A stretch of DNA of 64,000 bases from Toxorhynchites rutilus septentrionalis (lineage: Eukaryota; Arthropoda; Insecta; Diptera; Culicidae), in the NCBI RefSeq assembly GCF_029784135.1, contig NC_073744.1, positions 33,734,939 through 33,798,938 of the forward strand. Reading direction: 5' to 3'. Below are positions 1-13,400 of the stretch, in pieces. A program made the position numbers and the translations under genes. Each line of letters opens with the position of its first letter. Position 1 is the first letter of the stretch. Under the pieces are notes generated by a model that was not told where the DNA came from, made no database searches, and saw only the letters and a program-made list of their open reading frames with translations.

Positions 1-121
1 ATAAAATGATTATCACACCGTTTCGCTAATCCGGTAGCAATCGTCGTTATAATTCCAAGTAATATTCATTCCCGCGGCATCCTAACACTTGTTGACAATG
101 ATGTCAAATTTACTCTCAGTA

Positions 122-508
122 TTAACCTTTAACGAACGAGCGCATTACTCTAGAACGATGACCAGTTGGTCGACGGATTTTTAAGAAATTAAGTGATTTG
201 TTTCCCGAGCAAGAGAAGATGCATAATTAATATCGCTTTATTGGATTGTACGCATGTACGCACGACTCCGTCTCTCTTTCTTCTACTAGATAGTTCTACC
301 GGATAGTGCTCCGAAAATGACAATAACAAACTTTATTGACCGTGTACAATACTATGTATTTGCACTGAATACTCGAAAAGGAATGCTCCAGATCACGTTG
401 CATGCATAACTGAAATATAACGGAATGCCGCATGTATGGCGGCATTCGATTTTTTTTACAATACTTGCAATGTCGTGAGTATGGCGGCATTCGTTCGCTA
501 AGGGTTAA
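122..508. repeat. Candidate TTAA-type MITE
   Basis: Both ends carry TTAA (122-125 and 505-508) followed by imperfect inverted repeats, TTAACCTTTAACGAACGAG on the left and, read on the minus strand, TTAACCCTTAGCGAACGAAT on the right. The interior has no coding potential and contains a direct repeat, ATGGCGGCATTCG, near 436 and 481. TTAA target sites with inverted ends are typical of non-autonomous piggyBac-like elements. The assignment rests only on the ends and is moderately secure. Confidence 0.5.
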
Positions 509-588
509 CATGCATTGCTCGCTATCTAGAGTAACACTAAAACACTGAAATCAGGAAAATGGCCGATTTGACAAAAATAGATTTATAA

Positions 589-855
589 AGTGCTCCCGTG
601 GCCGAGTGGTTAGTGTCTCACCTAACATGCCGGAGGTTCAGGTTCGATTCCCGTTCTGGTCGGGGAAATTTTTCGTCAAAAAAACTTCCTCCGACTTGCA
701 CTGTGGTCACGCGTATTCTAGAGCTTGCCACTCAGAATGCATTCAAGGCGTGTTATTTGGCATAAAAATCTCAACTAAGTACTAATAAAAATGACGCAAG
801 TAATACTACGTTGAGACGGCGAAGTTCCTCTAGGAACGTTAGTGCCATTTAAGAA
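589..855 (+). mobile_element. tRNA-derived SINE with target-site duplication
   Basis: The first 75 bases resemble a tRNA: an A-box-like GTGGCCGAGTGG near 598 and a B-box GGTTCGATTCC at 641-651, the two internal RNA polymerase III promoter parts. A non-tRNA body of about 190 bases follows and ends in an AAGAAG tail. A 9-base direct repeat, GATTTATAA, flanks it at 580-588 and 856-864 and fits a target-site duplication. The layout is that of mosquito tRNA-related SINEs of the Feilai kind; the exact family cannot be named here. The body recurs at 11.9-12.06 kb. Confidence 0.85.
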
Positions 856-864
856 GATTTATAA

Positions 865-1402
865 TAACTGTCGGTAGTTATAATGTTAATTACGTCATTT
901 AATGGCCACTTGCTCCCTTTGGACGGCAAAACTGGAGGAAAAGCGAATTGGACAGTTCAAAAGCATCATTCACTGCACAGTTCCGTGTTCGTATCTCTAT
1001 GTAGTGCAAATGTATTGAAAACACATGAAACAACTTGGAGAGTACAGATTTCTTGTGCCAATCGACCAATCAGAACGATTTTCGATAATGCTTGAAATTT
1101 TTCAATTGTCCAACAGTTTTTTTCATAAATTGTATAATATTCTTCTATGCAATAGATTGTTAGATATTGCCCAAATGTTTAATGTTTAAAAAAATGGGAA
1201 CAAAAAAATTGCACAATTTCAGTAACTTACCAATCAGTCAGCAATCCCAATTTCCGTCTGCATTCTCGTGGAACTCAAAGCGCCTCTTGTCGAACTTGAC
1301 TTGACCTATATGTACAGTGACTCAAAATCGTAATCATACCTCACCATGCTGATCTCTTTTCCCTTCTTCCGAAAGTCGAAAACAAGCTTTCGAAACATTC
1401 TA
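865..1402. other. Spacer, nothing recognised
   Basis: AT-rich sequence between the SINE and the mariner. No convincing reading frame, repeat or RNA was seen. Confidence 0.5.
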
Positions 1403-2685
1403 ATAGGAGTACCGGTAAGTATCTTCGTTTTCTTTTCAAAGATTATTGCTTTATTCTGCCAAAATGGTTACAAATTTAATATTCAAAGTATTACCCATCG
1501 CTAGCCAAAACTTTTTCCCATCTTTCTGACAATTCACGGATCCCTTTGCGGAAATAACCGGCCGGTTTGTCGGCTGACCACAAATCGATCCAATTTTTGA
1601 CTTCATCAAAATTGAAGAAATGCTGCTCAACCAGGTCATGTTGCATCGATCTAAAAAGGTGGTAATCGGACGGAGCAATGTCTAAAGAATACGGCGGGTG
1701 GGATAGGACCTCCCATTTCAGCGTTTCCAAGTATGTTTTGACCGGTTTTGCGACATGGGGCCGAGCATTGTCGTGCTGCAAAATAACTTTATCGTGTCTT
1801 CGCTCGTATTGTGGCCGTTTTTCCTTCAGTGCACGCCTCAGACGCATCAATTGTCGTCGGTAGAGGTCCCCCATAATGGTTTCATTTGGTTTTAGCAGCT
1901 TTAGCATATTACACCACACTCAGCTGGTCCCATCAAATAGACATCATAACCTTCTGGCCGTGAATATTGAGCGCGGTCGTCGCTGTTGATGCATAGCCGG
2001 TGTATCCATACATTTCCCGACGTTTAGGATTGTCGTGATGGACCCACTTTTCATCGCCAGTAACGATTCGATGCAAAAAACCCTTTCTTTTATACCGTTG
2101 GAGCAGTTGTTCGCACGTGAAAAACGGCGTTCGACGTCTCGTGGCTTCAATACATACGGCATCCAATGTCCTATCTTTCGGGTCATTCCCGTTGCTTCTA
2201 AACGATCGGATATGGTTTGCTGAACTACTCCAAGTGTATCTGCAAGTTGCGTTTGTGACGGATCTTGATCGTGTAAAGCGTCCAATTCTACATCTTCAAA
2301 CTTTTTTGCGGTCCGGAGCATTTTTCGTCTGCCGAGGTAAAAATTACTACTTCTAAACTATGCAAACCACGTCTGATACGTTCGCTCAGTTGGAGCATGG
2401 TCACCATAAACTTCCATCAAAATGCGATGACTTTCCGCAGCTTTTTTCTTCATTTTGAAGTAATGAAGTAACACTCGCCGCAAAAACACTCTCGTGGGTA
2501 CGAAATTCGACACATTTGAAGTGGCAAAAAACTATGTTGCTTACGCTTCCACATTTTGACACAAGCTGGAAAAGACGCGCAATAACAGTAGCTTTCCAAC
2601 GGATGTCTGGAAATTTGATTCACTGAAATAATAATCAAGTTACGCCATCTGATGTAAAACCGAAGAAACTTACCGGTACACCCAA
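1403..2685 (-). mobile_element. Mariner transposon (mori-like), decayed but with both ends
   Basis: A 1,283-base element with similar inverted ends (GGAGTACCGGTAAG on the left; GGGTGTACCGGTAAG on the minus strand from the right) and TA on each side (1401-1402, 2686-2687), as mariners make. It encodes a broken DD34D transposase on the minus strand. Its right end recurs as a fragment at 20.5 kb, and both ends recur on a 452-base deletion derivative at 44.7 kb, so this family has produced internally deleted copies. Confidence 0.9.
1491..2400 (-). pseudogene. Mariner transposase, frameshifted
   Basis: Three overlapping frames together cover a mariner transposase, which cuts and pastes its own element at TA sites. 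Visible parts in order are a helix-turn-helix region, the motif GDEKWVHHDNPKRRE with the first catalytic Asp, HDNARPHVA with the second, and YSLDIAPSDYHLF with the third. There are 34 residues between the second and third Asp, so this is a true mariner DD34D. The frame shifts near 2,160 and near 1,930, and the N-terminal part contains a stop near 2,355. No active enzyme can be made. Confidence 0.92.
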
Positions 2686-2893
2686 TATTTAGATAAAGTC
2701 ATGGTATCGTATGAGAGTTAAAAGGTTTACTATCTGTTTTGAGAATAATGGTTTTTATTTCTCTAAGAGTGACGAATGCATGAACATTGACTCGAACTCA
2801 TATTCGTATGCTGATTGAAATTTTGATCAACTTAAGAATTCCATCATTAGTATGGTATCTCTTGTTTATTGCAACTTTAGCCGTTTTCTACGA

Positions 2894-3360
2894 GTTTTTT
2901 GGTGTATTCGGAATGAATATTCATCCATTTTTTCATCAAATGGTTTTTAAAATCGTCATTTTTAGGGATTTGATGATTTCTAAATTTCAATAACTTTTGA
3001 GCAATTGTAATGTAACCATGTGCGAGCTTTATATGCTTTGTACATGAATCTTCGATTCCATAACATTTTGTTTACACTTTGCTTCATATTTCTCTTCAGG
3101 ATGTTCAAGTAAACATTCCGATCCATTACATCATCGATAAAAACAACAAGGCATATAAAGCTCGTACATGGATACATTACAATTGCTCAAAAGTTATTGA
3201 TATTCCTCCACAATCTCCCGACATCAATCCCAATAAAAAAAAAACAAAGAAAGTTATCTGTGTAGGAGGGTCAGAAACCATCGAATTTCTAAAAATAAAT
3301 TTTTCAAAAACCACCTGATAAAAAAATGGATAAATATTCATTCCGGATACACCAAAAAAC
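2894..3360. repeat. Foldback element containing a Tc1 transposase scrap
   Basis: Two inverted arms, 2,894-3,042 and about 3,147-3,360, both ending in GTTTTTTGGTGTAT-like sequence, could form a hairpin of about 470 bases. The right arm carries roughly 63 bases that the left arm lacks, and these encode PPQSPDINP, a motif of the catalytic C-terminus of Tc1 transposases. The element therefore looks like a hairpin built from the end of a Tc1 transposon. Confidence 0.75.
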
Positions 3361-4339
3361 TAAACGAGACGAAAGCTTGTTTTCGACTATCAAAAGAAGG
3401 CAAAAGAAATCTGCATAGTGGGGTAGGATTACGAGTTCAACTCACTGTATGTCTCCCTTTATCCTCGAATTGCCGCCATTTGAATGAGTGTGAATGATAT
3501 CCGCAGATGAAGAGTTAATCATACGCTACTGGAAATTGATATATTGTTCGGCCAAATACCTTTGGATAGCAACGACAGAATGTCCTTGGAAAACTGTGAT
3601 AAATCACATAGTAAACAAAAGCTCGCGCACGCAGTTTTACTAGTACATAATCTATTTTAGTTATTAGTTATTCTAGTGAACAATTCTTAAAATTTTTCTT
3701 TTGGTTACACTAACTGAGGAAGCAATATCAATTCAGGAGGACTTCAAATGCTGATTTCTGCTAAACTAGATTGTTTCAATACGATAGCGTTTCCGTTTCC
3801 CTGCCTTCAATATTTACATTCCTAGAGCTAGGATCGGATCTAACGATTCATGCATTCGTGTGACATGTGACTTCTGTTTGGGGTGTTAAGTTAAGATCGA
3901 AACCGTTGAATGCATGCACAACATTATTTGCGAGAGCTTGACTATGGCGACAATTATTAGTGACACCTGAAGCACACAACACTGCTAATACACTTGCCAT
4001 GATAGGAGGAGAGTGAAGTTGTCGTTTCCTTAGCTTATCACTAGTTTGGAACATACTTGAGATTTCAGAAAAGGTCGGAGGCAAGAGCACTTCCTAATGG
4101 ATTTGGTTTCAGCGTTCACTTGTACATGTAAAAGGTAGAGTGGTGTGTGAGAGGAAGAGAATGGACGCGAACTGAACTCTTACATGAGTGGGTAGTGACT
4201 CATGGTCGCAATCTATCGTTCGTTACACTTACAAATAATGGGAAAAATAGTTCTAGAAAGTAAAACACTCACACATGCGTACTGTACAATAAATCAATCA
4301 TTCCGCGGACAATTGGTAGGTTGGCCTCATTCATTCTTC
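3361..4339 (-). other. Papilin 3' flank and probable 3' UTR
   Basis: This stretch follows the papilin stop codon on the minus strand and should hold the 3' UTR. No AATAAA or ATTAAA on the minus strand was seen in it, so the polyadenylation site is not placed. No other gene is apparent. Confidence 0.5.
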
Positions 4340-4482
4340 TCAGTGACGTAGTTCTCCCGCCAGCGTGCAGGATCTACAGCAGAACCTCGCGTAGTACTTG
4401 TGGTTGCAGAAGCGAGCCTGTACGATCAGCGCACACTTGGCAAGGAATGGATTGTCCGTGCAGTGTGCCGGGATGAATATGC
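4340..4482 (-). CDS. Ppn: Papilin exon 16: PLAC domain and stop
   Basis: Last coding exon, entered in phase 1 from the third Ig exon. It encodes a compact Cys-rich C-terminus that includes CTDNPFLAKCALIVQARFC and ends CCRSCTLAGELRH before TGA. The six cysteines match the PLAC (protease and lacunin) domain that closes papilin, lacunin and many ADAMTS proteins. Confidence 0.95.
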
Positions 4483-7400
4483 CTAGATATAAAACTCGTT
4501 CATCAGAATATTCGTAACGAGGGAACACGGTCCAAAACTTACCCTCCACCCGGATAGTGTTCTCTTCGAATGCCTCCGAGTGTTCGTTACGTGCGAGACA
4601 TTTGTACGCACCGGAGTCCTCTTGGCGAGCATCCGAGATGTGCAACGTGTTGTCCTCACTGATGTGAATCCTATCGGATGGTTCCATAACGCGACCATCC
4701 TTGAACCAGTTCACTGTCGGTTGTGGGTAACCGTCTGTTATGCAGTTGATGGTGATATTGTTGTTCGGTGCGTACTGATGACCCTGGGGGAGTTCCATGC
4801 GGGCCGAAACAGGTGCTTTTTGGAAAATAAGATAGCGTTAGGTTGTTGTGGTGAGCGTGTGAGGGAGAAGAATTCTGCGTTAGAGACAATCGATTTCTGA
4901 GAGCAGAACGATGCAAATCAAGCAGTTGCAACTTACCTAGCACTGGAACATGTACCGATGGTGGTGGCAGAGTGGGAGGAAGTGTTTGGGTAACGGAATG
5001 GGTAGGAGGAGTAGGAGGCTCATGGGTAACGGCGGGTCTTGGTCTGTAAGTGGGAATCGTAGGAGGACGTGCATGGACAATGTAGCGGAGATACTTCTCG
5101 TCCACGGGATCGGTTATAGGCACGGGACCATACGCTTTAAGCGTCACTGTCCGGGAGATGCCCTTACCAGCACCAGAGTAAGCTTGACAAACATACGGAC
5201 CAAGGTCGGCCAACCGTAGACGGGTGAATTGTAGCGAGTAGTCACGATTGATTAGCTTTATGGGCATCATGTATGTTTCCCTCCACCAGGTTACGATCGG
5301 TTTTGGGAAGCCTCCAGCCGGACAACGTATCGACGTCGGTTGGTTCAGTTCCGCAATCTGAGTATCGTTCGCGGGACCGACGATGTAAGCATCTCGCGGG
5401 ACAGGATCTGGTAGTTTTTGTTAGCCACGTGCAGCAGTTGCGCAAGTGCAAAAATGCCAATAGAAACAAACAAGTGCACCACAAACCAAGCACCAAGTTT
5501 TGTGTGTTCATTATTAGTTCAAAAAGTTGCATTAGAATGAATGTAAAATCAGTGATTAGAAATAAGATAGAAGCATGAGAAAAACAATAGCAGTCAGACA
5601 CTTTTGTAGAGACAAGAAACTTACCGTTGACCTGGAGTTTGACTTCCCTCAGAACAGGCTCACCGATTCCGTTGTCAGCGATACAAACGTAAGTTCCGCT
5701 GTCGGTACGATGCAGTTGGACAATCTGCAAGTCTCCGCTTGACGTTAGTACGAAGCGTCCCTGGTTGGTGTTCAGCTGAAACCACATTTAAAAACCAATT
5801 ACATTATGCCGGAACCTATAAACATCACATCTTACGACAATTTCTCCCTTTTTCCATCGAATCGAGGGTGGCGGGAATCCAGTTGCAAAGCATTTCAACG
5901 TGGCGATGCCTCCTTCCTCGGATTTGATATCCAGCTCCTCCTCTGGCACGGACTCGAGCACCGGAGGTGCCGGAGCTCCCGGCACGTGCTCAGGTTTCTC
6001 TTCCAACGTTGGCTCTGCTGGAGGAACACAAACCGTGGCACATCCAGCCTGGCAGCATTTGTTATCACCTCGACAGTCGGCATCCGTACGGCAGGCATCC
6101 TGGCATACCGTTGCATTGACCAGTCGTGGACACTCGCCCTCCTTCGTTGTTGATCGACAGATCGCGACAAACGCGCTACCATCGCTGTAGTCGCTCTGCA
6201 GGTCTACCACGCATTCGGTTCCCTCCGGACAGCGTGCATTGGCGCAAGGTTCCACGCAAGAGCACTTCTCACAGTCATTGTTTGGATCGTACGACCTGGC
6301 GATTCCGTACGGACAATGGATCTTACGGCACTCCTCGTTGTGGCTTTCGCATGGATCCACCTCGTTGTTAACTGGGAAAAGTATAACAAAATCAATCTTC
6401 CGGCTATAACAGAACGTTGAGCAAGTTAGTCACATAGAAGAACCGTACTAAGGTTATGAATACAGTGACCCACAACCAGAATACCCCGACCCCGAAAGGA
6501 CGAAAGAAAACAATTGAAAGACGAAAGAGAACACCCATCACGTAACGTAAAACAGGATGATATTATTTTGCGGTGCGTTTTGCTAAATGTTGCGTAGAGG
6601 GAGAGAGGCGTGGATGAATGGATCAAGCGGCGAACAAACGACGGCGTGTTTCACCGGTGGCCAGCAGAACTTACACTCCAGACGGTCGCACCGATCGCGG
6701 CACTGATCGTACGACAAAAAGTTGTTACGATTCCCGCCGCAACCGCTGTAAATAAACGCAAAACAAGTCTCTCGCTCGGGATCGTAATACCATCGCTTTT
6801 GGTAGGTCGGATCCACGGTGGCACATCGGCCTACCTGTGGCACCAGGGTGCACAAATCTAAGCAACAAGAATTTTGAGGGACGAGTTGAGAATGGTCATG
6901 CTCACACATCGGTATCGAAACGGTAGCAAAGCCTACGAAGCCTTACCTTGTTTGTCCACACAGGTCTGCTCGCATTCGTTGATCTCGGCGAAGCGATTAC
7001 CGTTGCCCTCGCAACCGCTGTAGTTGAACGGATGACAGCTGCGTGAATACGAATCGTAGAAGAACCGAGGAATGGTCTCGTCGCATGGTCCGCTGTCCCG
7101 GGCCTCCTGGCATACGTCTGGTGATTGAAAAAAAAACAGGAAGTGGGTTATATCTATGGTATAACCGCAAGGTTGACGTAGGACTATCGTTGATTTAGTG
7201 ATCATTTGTTTGAAGTTGAATCTAAATCCATTCTTAATGAATGAATAAATGAATATTTGGGGGACTTCGAGAACGAGAGCGTTTCGTTGGAGGCACAGGT
7301 TTTATACATCCAATGTTGGATACGAAAATATTCTACTGATGGGGAAGAATAATCTTCAGAAGCTTTCCTGTTAATTGCACTTGATTGAAAAATCACAAAA

Positions 7401-10400
7401 CGAAATGAATTTGATCGCAGTAATCTATGAAAAGAAAACATTAAAATAAACTCATTCGCTTGAATGTAATTTTCAATTCCAAGGGGAACTGGCAGATTAT
7501 TTTGCAGCAACGATGACATTTTTCCGGATTCTTCTCGATTGCTTGATAACCACCAAACGGAGAAAGAGTTGCGCGCGCGTGTGTGTGTGTGTGTGTGTGT
7601 GTGTTACTTTCTTGGTCGCCTTCTCAGTGTCATCATTCTCCTTCTGAATTCTGATTCACTTCTGGCCTGAAGTGCAGCACAGGCTCTTGGTGACACTGTT
7701 CATCAGCGATTTCATGATGAACGAAGTTAGCTTCACCACAACAGCGACAACATGCTCCAATCGATCGAATAACTGAGTGGATTTCCGAGCGGCGCTCGCT
7801 TATATACCAATTGGTGATTTCAATTACCTGTTTTGAAAGCAATTTTAAGGCTATTGAAACAAGTTTTTTGTTCAAAAATAACAAGTGTATAACGCGTAGA
7901 CAATTTATTTCCCGAATGAAGTGTTTATCATACTATTTCGTTCAGTTGCTTAGCAGCTATTAACGCTCAAAATCCTGGTCTCCGGCGTAACGCCTTCGTT
8001 TTCGAAACTTTGAATTTACACCCCGGTATAGAAATGGAAGACGTGGTCCTATGTCAAAAAGTTATTACCTAAATGTCATGTTAGTCATAAAAAGCCTTAC
8101 AATAGTAACAGTCGACCACTATTTGGTTGTATTGAATTCTAGAAGGGCTTGAAACAGGTCCAATGAAGATATTTGAATTATACCAGGAGAATGAGTCGTG
8201 GAATAACAGAACAAATTGATTAGGTTTTCGAGAAGAACGAATAATCCGAAACACTACGCTCTATCGATTACCTGACATATAATTGAATATCATTTCTCAT
8301 AGAACATTCGCCAATTAGGTTAAAAGTTCATTCTACTGGAAATTTTGTGAATAAACAAATACTGTCAATCGAGCAAGTTGTAATTAATGGAAGACATTTC
8401 AACGGCGAACTCGACGTGATCTGCTAACTTTTTCAGAAGTTTAAATACAGTGTGAATCAAAATGAGTTTGGGTAAATAAAAGATGTCGGAAAGAATGAGC
8501 TTGCCTGAAAAAAGTGACGATAGCTGTACGGGCAAACCTGTTTTTGTGCGATTATGCGGTCCACTCACTTGCGCCAATCAGAAAATCAATTTTTTACTTC
8601 ATTTGGTAAACTTCTACTTATACTTTGAAACAAACAAAGCATAAGACTGGTAATTAACAGACCCAATAGCTATGTAGTGCGAAAAGACAGCCAACAGAAC
8701 ACGTACACCTCCGACTAGATCATTGTAACCATTGAGTTTACCAAAAGGACGCATCCAATATCAGTCTACAAACTTGGAGTAGATCCATTATTGCGTAAAT
8801 CTATCTACATTCTTGCTTAGAAAAATGTTCAGTTTTCATATAATAGTCACTCCCAACTATAGTTACACCTTTACAAGGAACTATGTTAACTGTTTATGTA
8901 TTCCTGGCTGACATTCAACCGCTGTTCACCCTAGTAATTTTATTATATGGCTTGTGATATCCGTCAGGAAAGTTGAATTGGCCATCCACTCCGCGTTTTA
9001 TAATTCTCAGCCGGTTTTCCCTTACTTTACATGAATTCTGCAATTTCTTTACGAAGGTCAAAAACTCATTGCATAACTTTTCTTCTATTATATCCTCGAA
9101 TCCTTAGTTTTTGGCGTAGATTCTCCAGATGTATGAATCTATGATACTGCATAAATTGCTCTGAAACTTCTGGATGTTTTTGAGGATAAGCAATAGCCAT
9201 TCGTTAAAACAAACCATTTTTGCTCCTAAAGTTGCCAGCACAGAATTTGGCAACAAACATGTTCATTTTTGACACATGTTTCGACTCATATTTTCATTTC
9301 AGAGTGACATATGTGGCTTCATTACGAATCAAACATCACGGTTTCTGATTTATGTACTTAAAAAAGTACATTTCGGACAGTTTCTCTTAGGAAACACGTC
9401 CTGCGTCAGCCATTTTCCATCTCTTTTTTTTCCTAGTGCTGGCTTCCATTTAGATCCAATTTCCAAACCACACGCGCAACACACAAACGAGCAGAAAGAA
9501 ATGGTTGTTTTCTGTATTATAGAGATACTTCCAACATTTTTAATTGGTTCTTCACTCGTATCATACGGCTTGAATTCCATTCCGAAGGAGGAATGTCGGG
9601 AGCTGTGCTTGTCAATTTCGAAACTGAAAGATAAAAATTATAATGGGTTGTATCTAGAACACGACCGCAGTTTTCGACGCAGAACTACGGAAATATATTA
9701 TTCAATCCACTTGTTTGTCACTTCGGACATTATTTTAGAATACATTGAAATTTTTGTAATATCCTATTTATTTTTTTATTACTTAAGGGGGTATTCTAGT
9801 CTAGCCATATTACCATATTTCTGTAGTTTAGGCATTCAAGAATATACTCTAGAAAGGACTTATCGAAAATCCTATTATTTACCTAGTTAGAGCCATCTTA
9901 GTGATGTGGTATCTAACCTGTTACGGCCATCACAATGAACTTCAAACGCGTTTCTCTCGGAACTAGTTTTTTTCTAACTGGCGTACACGATATCTCAAGT
10001 TCTACTGAACCGATTTATGTCAAATTTATATGAAAATAATCTGCATACATCTCTCTATCGCATGAACCAATAAAAAATTATAACTTTTTAATTTTACTAT
10101 TTTTAAAAAATCGGTAAACGCAAAAAAAAACGTTTTAAACAGCATTTTTGTTTTCAAACGGCCGCCATTTTGTTAAAACCCATGTTTTTGACTTGTCCGA
10201 GGTTCATGCCATAGCGACATCTTTACTGATTCAGAATCTGTTCGATTTTTTTGTTTCAGATAACCAGAAGGACTGGAATCGTGTACGCCATGGCACAACT
10301 TTTTTTTGAACACCCTCACTTCACCAGCATGTAACTATTCTAATTATGAATATTTTTTTCCGTCCTATTTTTGTTTTATTGTTGAAAGATAGATAAACGA

Positions 10401-13400
10401 ATAATGATATAATGGATAGTAAAAATATTCTTTGTTTTATTTTTACGGAGTTCGATAAAACGTCCGAAATTCGTGTCTCTACACTAGAATACCCCCTTAA
10501 GTAGACTCGAAAGAGTCGAGTAGAGCCGAAAGCTATCAGCACTTCTAGTTTATCAAGTTCAACTCGCATCAGACTTTCTCCTTCCCATTTAGATATCGAT
10601 TACTAACTATGAACCATTTTACTCCTATATACCGCTTGAGATGTGATCAAACCCCACAACATGCAACAGTAATGTTACCCTGCTGGAATTTGAAAGCATA
10701 CTTTCATGAAATATAAGTTTATCTAAATAGATGCAGTGTATATCTATATTCCAAAATTCTGGATACTCTTCCATATCCGCACTAGCACAAAAAATTCTCG
10801 TATGGTGCTCTTCTTTGCGGTAGCATCCCTCGATACAGATATCGGTTGCTCGTTGTTGACAGCTCTGTTCGGGAATGCACACAAATCGGCAGAACAAATG
10901 TATGGGGAAATGAGAATGCTTCTAGTTTTCATTAATTTAAACTGTTTAGGCATTAGTTGATTGTACTGTATAGTATATCAAACGAATCTTAAAGATTTTC
11001 CGATTTCATTGGGGTGCAAAGTATCAGAATTTGTTCGCTGTGAAAATAGTTATTAACGTTAACTTTATTTCACAAAAACGTGACCTGTTTTCTGATTTGG
11101 CACCCTTCCTGAAAGACGTAGTTCTACGTCAAAAATAACTTTTTCAATTCTTTCTTTCTCTGCAGACAATTTTAATTTCGATTATGTGTTTTCACTAAGC
11201 ATACTGATATATCGATTCTTCAATTTCGTTCTTTTCTGCTGTCTTTTTCTTTGAATTTGAAAACAGACGTTTTCACTACTCGCTTCAATCGAAATAAGAC
11301 ACTCGTATAAACTTTAAGATCCATTCATTTTCATCTGACAATTTGATAACTTCACTTCAGTGTGAAGGGTGAGAGAAATGAACGTGAAGCGAAACGAGAC
11401 TGTATGAAAGCTAAGTGATATTATCTTCATTGAGCGTGAACAGAGAGTAGCACTATTTTCATGCCTGCATGGGTTTGTATGAAATTGAAGGGGATAGGCT
11501 CATTTTTGAGAGACGATGATTAAACGGTTTCTGAGTCAGATTTCTGAACAATGTAAAAATTCAAATGCATTTACTACATAGAATCACATTCCTACGACAA
11601 GTTCCCGTCCGTGCCCCTAGGCCCAGATCATCGACCCTCGTAGGGTCTTCAATTGACCATGACCATGAATAACAACGTCCACGCAATAATCATCAGTGAT
11701 AGAGATCCCAGCCTCTTTCCATCTACACACGGTCTATTTGAGCTATGAAAGCCTCGGATAAGCTGTCCCACTGTATGGTCCAACAGAACAATGGGAACAC
11801 CATATTCACGAACTGAATATAGGTTTTTTCGCCGGATATATTCTTCACAAAGCCTGATCGGTTCCTGATTCAAAAATATATAAGGTGCGCAGCTAAGTTC
11901 CCTTCTTACTTTCTTCTTCTTATTCGTCAATAGCTCTAGCGTTCCTAGAGGAACTTCGTCATCTCAACGTAGTCATTTTTATTAGTTATTGGTACTCAAT
12001 TGAGTTTTCTATGCCAAATAATACTCCTTGAATGTATTCTGAGTGACAAACTGGCGCAACGAATGTGTGAATGCACTCCTGGCATGATATGTGTGTCCTT
12101 GATCTTGATTTTTTTTGCATTATATTTTTGAACAATAATCTCATACTCACCAACTCCTCGATATTCGCCGCACTGCCTCTCACACTGCTCCTGCGAGGTG
12201 AACCTATTTCCATTGCCACCCTCGCCGCTGTAGTAGTTCTGCTCACAGGACGCTCTCTCCTTATTGTAAACATACACTATTGTCGGTTCATAGCCAGTGC
12301 CATAATCATATGGTTCATCGCACACACTCTCGGCCGGTGCGGGAGCAGGAGCTGGAACAGGCTCGGGTTCGACAACCTGCTCCGGTTCCGGAGCTGTTCT
12401 ACACTGTCGTTCGCATTCGTGTTCCGTGTTGAAGTTGTTAGCATTGCCTTGGCACCCACTGAATGTGAACGAGTGACAACGCTGGCTTCTCTGGTCAAAG
12501 TACCAGCGTGTTTCGTTCTCGGAACACCGTCCGTAGGCTGGTCGCAGTGTACAGGCATCCTCAGCCTGACCGCACGCATGGTCGCACTGCTCGAAGCTAG
12601 CAAAATTATTCTCATTACCAGCGCAGCCAGTGTACGTGAAAGCCATACAGGTTCCCGAGCTGCGATCGTAGAAATATCGATTCTCCCACGTTGAACAATC
12701 CCTATCGCCTGAGTCCATCTCCAGAAAGCAGTACCGGGTATCGAAACTTTCCTGTGGTAGTGTTTCCGGAACCGGTGCTGGCTGCTTCTCCTCTCCTGAG
12801 GCGCACCGACTGATACAATCCTGCTCTTCCGCGAAGTTGTTCCCATTGCCACCGCATCCGCCATAGTAGAACTGTCGACAGCGCGAATCCTTCGTGTCGA
12901 AGTACCAATGAGCCGTATAGTTCTGGCACTCTCCGATCTCAGCCGGCAAGAAGCAGATGTCTTTTTCTGCAAAAGTGAACAAATACACGATTAGTCAGAA
13001 TCCCTCACAAGTCGCTTCAATTGCGGTTAGTTTGCATATGTTTCAAAACCAAAACCAATTAGTTGTGCATTAGGATATGAATTTTTGATTGTTTTCTGTT
13101 CTCGCTCATATTGGATAACACTTTGAATGGGGTGCGACTACTTACCGACCTTCGGTGGACACTGCTCTTCGCACTGATCCAGCGAGATAAATTGATTATC
13201 ATTGCCACCACAACCAGTGTAGTAGAAGGGCATGCATTTATTATCGTCCCTGGCAAAGTGCCAACGGGCCAGCTTACCATCACATCTGCCAGCGTCCATT
13301 GGCAATGTGCAGCTTGCTGTTGTTAATAGCACGGGATGGTTAGGGAGATAAGGGTGCGGTGTTTTGTGTGACACACATAGAAAGATAGGGCATTAATGCT

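Larger units (their letters stand above)
7118..12150 (-). other. Papilin intron 9, about 5 kb
   Basis: Separates Kunitz domains 8 and 9. It contains a GC/GT microsatellite (7,571-7,604), a TTAA MITE (9,787-10,496) and a SINE fragment (11,912-12,060). The rest is AT-rich with no coding sequence recognised. The stretch 11,590-11,910 has a more even base mix, resembles an old interspersed repeat, and could not be named. Confidence 0.85.

Noticed and set aside
592..665. A possible tRNA gene
   Set aside because: A and B boxes are present, but the sequence does not close into a convincing cloverleaf and continues into a repeat body with tail and target duplication. It is a SINE head.
9276..9890. 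A 204-codon plus-strand frame
   Set aside because: It lies in a papilin intron on the other strand, runs into the TTAA MITE, and shows no recognisable domain.
12071..12694. A 207-codon plus-strand frame
   Set aside because: Antisense of the Kunitz exon 9; no independent coding signal.
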